Source of the DNA: an uncultured Christensenella sp.
GTDB taxonomy: Bacteria; Bacillota; Clostridia; Christensenellales; UBA3700
NCBI GenBank assembly: GCA_910583995.1
Contig: CAJTYW010000008.1
Coordinates: forward strand, 10,007-74,006
Length of the DNA: 64,000 nucleotides
Reading direction: 5' to 3'
Under the pieces are notes generated by a model. It made no database searches. It was given only the letters and a program-made list of their open reading frames with translations, and was not told the DNA's origin. This document shows, piece after piece, positions 58,584 to 64,000 of the stretch. Each line of letters starts with the position of its first letter. Position 1 is the first letter of the stretch. Position numbers and translations under genes: made by a program.

Positions 58584-59900
58584 ATGAGAGAATATGCAAC
58601 ACAAATGGAAGCAGCTAAAAAAGGAATAATCACACCCGAGATGAAAATCGTTGCGGAAAAAGAAAGACGTTCCCCACAATATATTATGGAAAAAGTGGCT
58701 TGCGGTGAAATTGCAATCCCTTGCAATATAAACCATAAAAATTTGTCACCCGAAGGAGTTGGCAGTGGACTTAGAACAAAAGTAAATGTCAATTTAGGCG
58801 TTTCTGGAGATTTTCGTGATTATGATTTGGAAATGCAAAAAGTCGACATTGCATTAAAATATGGTGCAGAAGGTATTATGGATTTGTCTAATTGTGGAAA
58901 AACAAATGTCTTTAGACAAAAATTAATAGACAAGTCTACCGCAATGATAGGCACAGTACCAATGTACGATGCAATAGGTTATTTGGAAAAAGAACTTGTA
59001 GATATTACTCCCGATGATTTTTTGGAAGTTGTTAGAGCTCACGCAAAGCAAGGTGTAGATTTTGTTACCATTCACGCAGGTATCAATAGAAGAGTTGTGG
59101 AAGGTTTTATGCGTGAAGGTAGAAGAATGAATATTGTATCAAGGGGTGGTTCACTTTTGTTTGCTTATATGCAAATGACAGGTAGAGAAAATCCATTTTT
59201 TGAATATTACGATAAAGTACTTGATATTTTAAGGGAATACGATGTTACAATAAGTTTAGGCGATGCAATGCGTCCTGGTTGCATTGATGATAGTACTGAT
59301 TCGGGACAAATCGGCGAACTGGTTGAACTTGGTTATCTTACAAAAAGGGCGTGGGAGAAAGATGTACAAGTTATGATAGAAGGTCCGGGACATATGGCAT
59401 TAAATGAAATTGCAAGCAATATGCAACTTGAAAAAAAATTGTGTCATAACGCACCTTTTTATGTGTTAGGACCACTTGTTACCGATATTGCACCAGGATA
59501 TGACCATATTACAGCTGCAATTGGTGGTGCAGTGGCTGCCACAAACGGAGCAGACTTTTTGTGCTATGTTACACCTGCCGAACATTTAAGACTACCTGAT
59601 GCAAATGATGTAAGAGAAGGCTTGATTGCAACTAAAATTGCGGCACACGCTGCGGATATTGCAAAAGGTATTCCTTACGCTAGAGATATTGATAACAAAA
59701 TGTCAGATAGCAGACACAAAGTTGATTATGAAGAGATGTTTAAGTACGCACTTGACCCCGATAAGGCAAGAGCATATTACGAAAGCGTTCCGCCAAAAAA
59801 CAGGCATACTTGTTCTATGTGCGGAAAAATGTGTGCTATTAGAACAACTAATATGATTTTGGACGGCGAAAAAGTAAAATTAAAAGAGGAAAATAAATGA
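58584..59900 (+). CDS. thiC: Phosphomethylpyrimidine synthase
   Basis: 438 residues from the ATG six bases after ATGGAG. A radical SAM enzyme that rearranges AIR into HMP-P. Hallmarks are NVNLGVSGDFRDYDLEM, VTIHAGINRR, SLGDAMRPGCIDDSTD and MIEGPGHMALNEI. The C-terminal cluster site is CSMCGKMC. The HAD gene starts inside its end (ATGA overlap). Confidence 0.97.
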   Translation: MREYATQMEAAKKGIITPEMKIVAEKERRSPQYIMEKVACGEIAIPCNINHKNLSPEGVGSGLRTKVNVNLGVSGDFRDYDLEMQKVDIALKYGAEGIMDLSNCGKTNVFRQKLIDKSTAMIGTVPMYDAIGYLEKELVDITPDDFLEVVRAHAKQGVDFVTIHAGINRRVVEGFMREGRRMNIVSRGGSLLFAYMQMTGRENPFFEYYDKVLDILREYDVTISLGDAMRPGCIDDSTDSGQIGELVELGYLTKRAWEKDVQVMIEGPGHMALNEIASNMQLEKKLCHNAPFYVLGPLVTDIAPGYDHITAAIGGAVAATNGADFLCYVTPAEHLRLPDANDVREGLIATKIAAHAADIAKGIPYARDIDNKMSDSRHKVDYEEMFKYALDPDKARAYYESVPPKNRHTCSMCGKMCAIRTTNMILDGEKVKLKEENK

Positions 59901-60550
59901 GTTTACCTAAAAACATAAAGTATGCAGTATTTGATTTGGACGGCACTTTATTTGATTCTATGTGGCTTTGGAAACAAATTGATTACGATTACTTATCTAA
60001 ACGCGGGATTCAAGTTCCAAGCGATTATATGAAATGTATAAATCATCTTAGTGTAATGGATACTGCACTATATTCAATAGAAAGATTTAATCTTAAAGAC
60101 AGCCCAGAAGATTTAATTGCTGAATGGCTTGATATGGCAAAGGAAGCCTATTGTAACAAGATATTGCTAAAGCCTTATGTTACCGAATATTTGGAAAAAT
60201 TAAAAAAAGATGGTGTTTCAATGTCCGTTGCAACATCACTTAGTTTAGAGCTTGCTATACCTGCACTTGAGAGAAACGGCATTTTAAAATACTTTGACAG
60301 TGTAGTTAACAGCGAACAGGTTAAAAGGGGAAAGGGTTTTCCAGATATATATTTAAAAGCAATAAGTCATACAAATTTTAAACCGCAAGACTGTGTGGTT
60401 TTTGAAGATATTTTAAAAGGCGTTACAGGTGCAAAAGCAGGTGAGTTTTTTGTTGTAGGCGTATACGACGAAGAGTCTGCTCAAGACCATAACGCTATTA
60501 AAAATATTGCAGATATGTTTATTAATAGTTTAAAAGATTTACTAATATAA
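59897..60550 (+). CDS. HAD-superfamily phosphatase coupled to thiC
   Basis: 217 residues of the HAD-IA (beta-phosphoglucomutase-like) type. Motif I is FDLDGTLFDS, motif II SVATSLSLELA, motif III around KRGKGFPDIYLKA and motif IV VFEDILKGVTGAKAG. The four-base overlap with thiC shows coupled translation. No ThiL or ThiN is in this window, so removing phosphate from thiamine phosphate or an HMP phosphate is a reasonable but unproven role; generic sugar phosphatase is the alternative. Confidence 0.85.
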   Translation: MSLPKNIKYAVFDLDGTLFDSMWLWKQIDYDYLSKRGIQVPSDYMKCINHLSVMDTALYSIERFNLKDSPEDLIAEWLDMAKEAYCNKILLKPYVTEYLEKLKKDGVSMSVATSLSLELAIPALERNGILKYFDSVVNSEQVKRGKGFPDIYLKAISHTNFKPQDCVVFEDILKGVTGAKAGEFFVVGVYDEESAQDHNAIKNIADMFINSLKDLLI

Positions 60551-60556
60551 TAAAGC

Positions 60557-60597
60557 AAGACAGATTTTATATCTGTCTTTTACTTTTTTGTAGGGAA
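60557..60597 (+). terminator. Terminator of the thiC-HAD unit
   Basis: The stem GACAGAT / ATCTGTC followed by TTTTACTTTTTT. Confidence 0.88.
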
Positions 60598-60652
60598 ATG
60601 CGGAATTATCTCAAAATTTGTCATAAATGAATAAAATTTAGTGTTAAAACGC

Positions 60653-60681
60653 TTGCAAAATTTAATTAAAAAGTTTAATAT
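60653..60681 (+). promoter_or_regulatory. Promoter of the AEC permease gene
   Basis: TTGCAA, 17 bases, TAATAT. Confidence 0.6.
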
Positions 60682-60699
60682 TTCAGTAGGAGGTAGAAT

Positions 60700-61659
60700 A
60701 TGCAAGTTTTAATAACTACAGCAATAGCAGTGGCAACAATGTTAGCTTATGCAGTGCCGGGCTTTTTGACTGTAAAATGCAAGTTGATTCGTGCGGAAAG
60801 TATTTCTGCCTTCTCGGTTGTCTTAATGTATATTTGTCAGCCAATGTTAACAATTACTTCTTTTTTAAATGCAACTTTTTCATTAGATTTCTTTTGGAAA
60901 ATGATAGTTGCCTTTGTTTTAGCAGGAGTACTTCAACTTGGCGTAATACTTATTGCATATTTTTGTTTGAAAAAGCAGTATGATAAGGATATTAAATATA
61001 GGATAGCAACCATAGCAACGGCTTTTGGCAATTGCGGTTTTATGGGTGTTCCACTACTACAGGCAATAATGCCAGAAGCAATAAGAAATAATGCAGTTGT
61101 TTTATCTGTTATGTTTTTGTTAGGATTAAATCTTATCGGTTGGACTTTTGCTTCATATTTAATAACAGGTGACAAAAAGTACATAAGTGTTAAAAAAGCA
61201 GTAATCAATCCCGCAATGTTAGGTTTAGTTATAGGTTTGCCGTTATTTATTTGTGGCGTTAAACTGCCTGCCGAAGTATTTAATTGTGTGGAATTGCTAG
61301 GCAAAATGACAACTCCGCTTTGTATGATAATTTTGGGTATGCGTCTTGCAACCATTACTTTTAAGGAAATGTTTGGCTCACCATTCCAATATTTTATAGT
61401 AGCTGTAAAACAAATTATTATGCCTATGCTAGGACTTGTTTTAATTTGGTTTATTCCAATAGATTTTTATATTAGGCAATCATTATTTATACTAGCCGCA
61501 ACCCCTGTTGCTAGCATAACATTAAATTTTGCAGAGATGCTTGGCAAAGGTCAAAAAACTGCCGCAAACTTAGTTTTGTTAGGTACGCTACTTAGTATAT
61601 TAACACTGCCACTTATGGCATTGATTATGAATTATGTGCCAGATATATATGCCCATTAA
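60700..61659 (+). CDS. AEC (auxin efflux carrier) family permease
   Basis: 319 residues, about ten helices. The family pattern is seen in ATAFGNCGFMGVPLLQAI and in the mirrored ATPVASITLNFAEMLGKG near the end. Bacterial members move malate, other carboxylates or unknown organic anions. It starts behind TAGGAGG and is monocistronic with its own promoter and terminator. Proximity to the thiamine island is probably incidental, although a pyrimidine or carboxylate substrate cannot be ruled out. Confidence 0.88.
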   Translation: MQVLITTAIAVATMLAYAVPGFLTVKCKLIRAESISAFSVVLMYICQPMLTITSFLNATFSLDFFWKMIVAFVLAGVLQLGVILIAYFCLKKQYDKDIKYRIATIATAFGNCGFMGVPLLQAIMPEAIRNNAVVLSVMFLLGLNLIGWTFASYLITGDKKYISVKKAVINPAMLGLVIGLPLFICGVKLPAEVFNCVELLGKMTTPLCMIILGMRLATITFKEMFGSPFQYFIVAVKQIIMPMLGLVLIWFIPIDFYIRQSLFILAATPVASITLNFAEMLGKGQKTAANLVLLGTLLSILTLPLMALIMNYVPDIYAH

Positions 61660-61766
61660 AGGCTTGATTAGGCTGTAATATTTAAAATTTACTAAACAGT
61701 TAACAATAAAATTAAGCCATAAAATTTCTTAAATAAGATTAACTAAATAAAAATAACCTTATTACC

Positions 61767-61805
61767 AAGCACCATAAAACGCAAGTTTTATGGTGCTTAT
61801 TTTTA
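61767..61805 (+). terminator. Terminator of the AEC gene
   Basis: A 14-bp stem AAGCACCATAAAAC / GTTTTATGGTGCTT with GCAA loop, followed by ATTTTT. Confidence 0.95.
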
Positions 61806-61849
61806 TGTAAAATTTTCAATTGTGATTTTGCTTATTTTACGCAATAATA

Positions 61850-61871
61850 CTATCAAAAATCGGGGGTAAAT
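61850..61871 (+). repeat. Dispersed intergenic motif copy
   Basis: CTATCAAAAATCGGGGGTAA; the AAAAATCGGGGGTAAA part is identical to the copy at 5260. Confidence 0.5.
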
Positions 61872-61903
61872 TGCAAAAATAAGGAGTAGAAATGTAAAAA
61901 AAG

Positions 61904-62082
61904 AGTACATAGAATAAGTATATCTATGTACATATTATATGAATATTATAGGGTAAAATGTAAGCTTTTGTCAAGGCTACGCTCAAGACTTTGTAAGATA
62001 TTTAGCTAAATTTAACAAAAAATTTATATTCAAACTTAAAAAACTCTCCAAAAAGTACATAGATATACTTATTCTATGTACT
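61904..62082. repeat. 179-bp element bounded by a perfect 28-bp inverted repeat
   Basis: The left arm 61904-61931 (starting AGTACATAGAATAAG) is the exact reverse complement of the right arm 62055-62082. Each arm is itself nearly palindromic (GTACATAG...CTATGTAC). The 123 bases between hold no open frame. It looks like a miniature inverted-repeat element or a large regulatory hairpin upstream of the surface protein gene. I did not find target-site duplications by eye. Confidence 0.65.
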
Positions 62083-62103
62083 TGAAATTATGGAGGTTTT
62101 ATT

Positions 62104-64000
62104 ATGGCAAAATGTATAAAACGTGCGGGAACAGTATTTTTTGCTATCGTTTTATCTCTACTATTACTAATAGGCACATTATACGCAACAGACATAGTAG
62201 AAATTAACAACATACTAAATATTGATAGTGAAAATTTGGTCTTAGATGAGAATAATGTTAAAAATAGCACTTCTAATTTAGATTTATCAAAAAACGCAGA
62301 TTACATTTTAAAAGGCAATTGTGACGATATTGCAGGCATTTGGAATAAGGCAGTATCGGATTCCGTTAACAATGCAAGAATAGTAAAAGTAGTTATGCAA
62401 TCTGACTGGATAGCAAAAGAAGTAAATAATAATTATACGACTATGTTCGGTGAAGGTGAAGGATTTATTGAAGGAAAAGTTTTTATCCCAAAGAATGCAA
62501 ACTTGACTTTAGATTTAAATGGTCATAAAATTGACAGAAACTTGTTTAACACCACTGGTGGTAATTATGGGTTTTGTATACTTATATATGGCAATATGAG
62601 TATTATTGATTCCACTTATGATTCAAACGAAGTGTACAAGTTGCTTGCGAGCGGGAATTTAACTCAAGAAAATGTTGACAAATTGAATTTTGGAAAAATA
62701 ATGGGTGGCAATAATAATTCTGCATCATTTTACGGCAGTGGTATAAGGGCTGCCAATGGCGGAGTGTTAAACTTTTATTCAGGAATAATATGCAATAACA
62801 AGTCAATTGATGGAGCGGGATTAACGTCAATGAGAAATGGATATATCAATTTTTATGACGGCTTGATTTTTGGCAATGTAAGTGTCAATCACGGAGCAGG
62901 TGTTTGTGTAGGTATAGAAAGCACTGTCGTTATGCGTGGCGGATTTGTTGCAAACAATACATCAACTTGCGGAGCAGGAGTATTTGTTTATAGCGTTTCG
63001 ACTTTGGATATTAGAAATACGATTATAACAAATAATGTCGGTACAACTACTACAATAAATAACAATCTAACTACAGCATTAGGTGGCGGTACATATGTTT
63101 CAGTAGATTGTGTAGCAAAAGTTGGCGTTGGTACACAAATTTATGGCAATTTATGTGATGATAAGGATAATAACTTGTATTTATACAGCGAAAATTTAGT
63201 TCAAGTATCATCAGGTTATTTATTCACCAGCGATATAAAGGGAAAATATATCACAAATGTCGGTATTAGCTTGGAAAAACCAAGGATATTTACTACAGGT
63301 TTTACAACTTACAATAATCAGCTTAGTCCTGCTAGTTTTTTCTTCTCTGACAATTCAGCTTATTCTATAGTTAAAAATGGTAACGAAGCTGAGCTTGTCA
63401 ATAGTGCTGCTACTCTAGAAACTTTAACTTGGAAATATGATGCTAAAAGTACAACAAATAGATTGGCTGTAGTTACATATAGTGGTAATCCTTATACTGT
63501 CTCTGCGGAAAAAGGTAATATTTATCGTTTTGGTTATAGTGCTAAACCAAGTTTTGAAGTGACTAATGCAGGCGTATACGCATTTTGTTCAACTGGAACC
63601 TTTAAAAACAATGTTTTCACTTTGATAATTTTACCAAAAGAAGTTGACTTGACTTGGATAACAAATTTAACCTATAATGGCAGCGTGCAACAGCCAACAG
63701 TAAGAATAAAAACAGGACAATTGCTTGGTACAGATGAATGTAAGGTATTTGCGTTTGGCGAAGCAACTGATGTTGGCAATAATTATTATGCCGAAGCAAG
63801 AACTTTAAGCAATATAAACTACAAAATTAAGGATTCAAGTAAAAGTGCTAACTTTAATATTTTGCCTGCAAATTTAACAATAAATATAACAACAGAAAAT
63901 GCAGAAAAGCACTTTAATGGAAATGTGGTAGACTTAGGCGATAGTTGGTATAACTTGTCAGCGACATTATTAGGACAAGATAGTAAAAAATCATTAAATA
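62104..64000 (+). CDS. Large secreted surface protein, 3' truncated by window
   Basis: Open from the ATG behind ATGGAGG to the window end, at least 632 residues. Residues 1-28 are a signal peptide (AGTVFFAIVLSLLLLIGTLYA). Residues 130-390 have right-handed beta-helix character (pectin-lyase-like), with repeated GVLNFYSGIICNN, GYINFYDGLIFGN and GAGVFVYSVSTLDIRNT. From about 515 on, DLTWITNLTYNGSVQQPTV marks MBG-like beta-sandwich repeats common in Clostridia adhesins. The true C-terminus and any wall anchor lie outside the window. Confidence 0.85.
   Translation, partial: MAKCIKRAGTVFFAIVLSLLLLIGTLYATDIVEINNILNIDSENLVLDENNVKNSTSNLDLSKNADYILKGNCDDIAGIWNKAVSDSVNNARIVKVVMQSDWIAKEVNNNYTTMFGEGEGFIEGKVFIPKNANLTLDLNGHKIDRNLFNTTGGNYGFCILIYGNMSIIDSTYDSNEVYKLLASGNLTQENVDKLNFGKIMGGNNNSASFYGSGIRAANGGVLNFYSGIICNNKSIDGAGLTSMRNGYINFYDGLIFGNVSVNHGAGVCVGIESTVVMRGGFVANNTSTCGAGVFVYSVSTLDIRNTIITNNVGTTTTINNNLTTALGGGTYVSVDCVAKVGVGTQIYGNLCDDKDNNLYLYSENLVQVSSGYLFTSDIKGKYITNVGISLEKPRIFTTGFTTYNNQLSPASFFFSDNSAYSIVKNGNEAELVNSAATLETLTWKYDAKSTTNRLAVVTYSGNPYTVSAEKGNIYRFGYSAKPSFEVTNAGVYAFCSTGTFKNNVFTLIILPKEVDLTWITNLTYNGSVQQPTVRIKTGQLLGTDECKVFAFGEATDVGNNYYAEARTLSNINYKIKDSSKSANFNILPANLTINITTENAEKHFNGNVVDLGDSWYNLSATLLGQDSKKSLN

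Noticed and set aside
61932..62054. Transposase inside the inverted-repeat element
   Set aside because: Only 123 bases, with no coding frame.

Overview
The window is an AT-rich bacterial chromosome segment. It carries Gram-positive style sigma-A promoters (TTGACA-17-TATAAT), strong GGAGG ribosome binding sites, spore-maturation genes spmA/spmB, zinc-type S14, S4 and L36, and ECF/FolT transport with a THF riboswitch. These point to an uncultured member of the Clostridia (Bacillota); I cannot name the genus. No rRNA, tRNA, CRISPR array, transposase or phage structural gene was seen.

Layout. 1-2.4 kb: second half of a heterodimeric ABC exporter. 2.6-5 kb: M29 aminopeptidase and GAPDH. 5.3-6.3 kb: folT (minus strand) under a THF riboswitch. 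6.5-10.2 kb: a small MGMT-like protein, then a degenerate alkaline-phosphatase-fold lipoprotein, a GPH-type sugar transporter and an intact alkaline-phosphatase-fold enzyme. 10.2-12.2 kb: an accessory patch of three tandem double-HTH (XRE) regulators diverging from two tiny orphan genes. 12.6-29.1 kb: the S10-spc-alpha ribosomal protein cluster with secY, adk, map, infA and rpoA. It is split between rpmJ and rpsM by a second promoter and a long structured leader.

29.4-36 kb: a small orphan gene, an MFS transporter behind a long leader with two competing hairpins, and a complete leuA-leuC-leuD-leuB operon. 36-40 kb: lipoprotein, small proteins, and an ACT/UPF0210 operon. 40-43.5 kb: a zinc-ribbon membrane protein and an 826-residue DUF4062-like/TPR protein with nearly identical repeats. 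43.5-50 kb: spmA-spmB, mscL, and metG-tatD-radical SAM-rsmA. 50-52 kb: two related lipoproteins.

52-60.6 kb: a thiamine island (acyltransferase-like gene with thiE; thiS-thiF-thiG-thiH-tenI; TPP riboswitch-thiD; thiC-HAD phosphatase). It makes both the thiazole and pyrimidine halves and joins them, but no ThiL or ThiN is present here. 60.7-64 kb: an AEC permease, a perfect 28-bp inverted repeat element, and the start of a large secreted surface protein that runs off the window.

The most unusual signals are: a dispersed intergenic motif (TATCAAAAATCGGTATTA); the bistable leader before the MFS gene; a promoter that fires straight into a terminator-like hairpin before thiS; the tandem double-XRE genes; the DUF4062-TPR gene with a 276-bp higher-order repeat; and the 28-bp inverted-repeat element.
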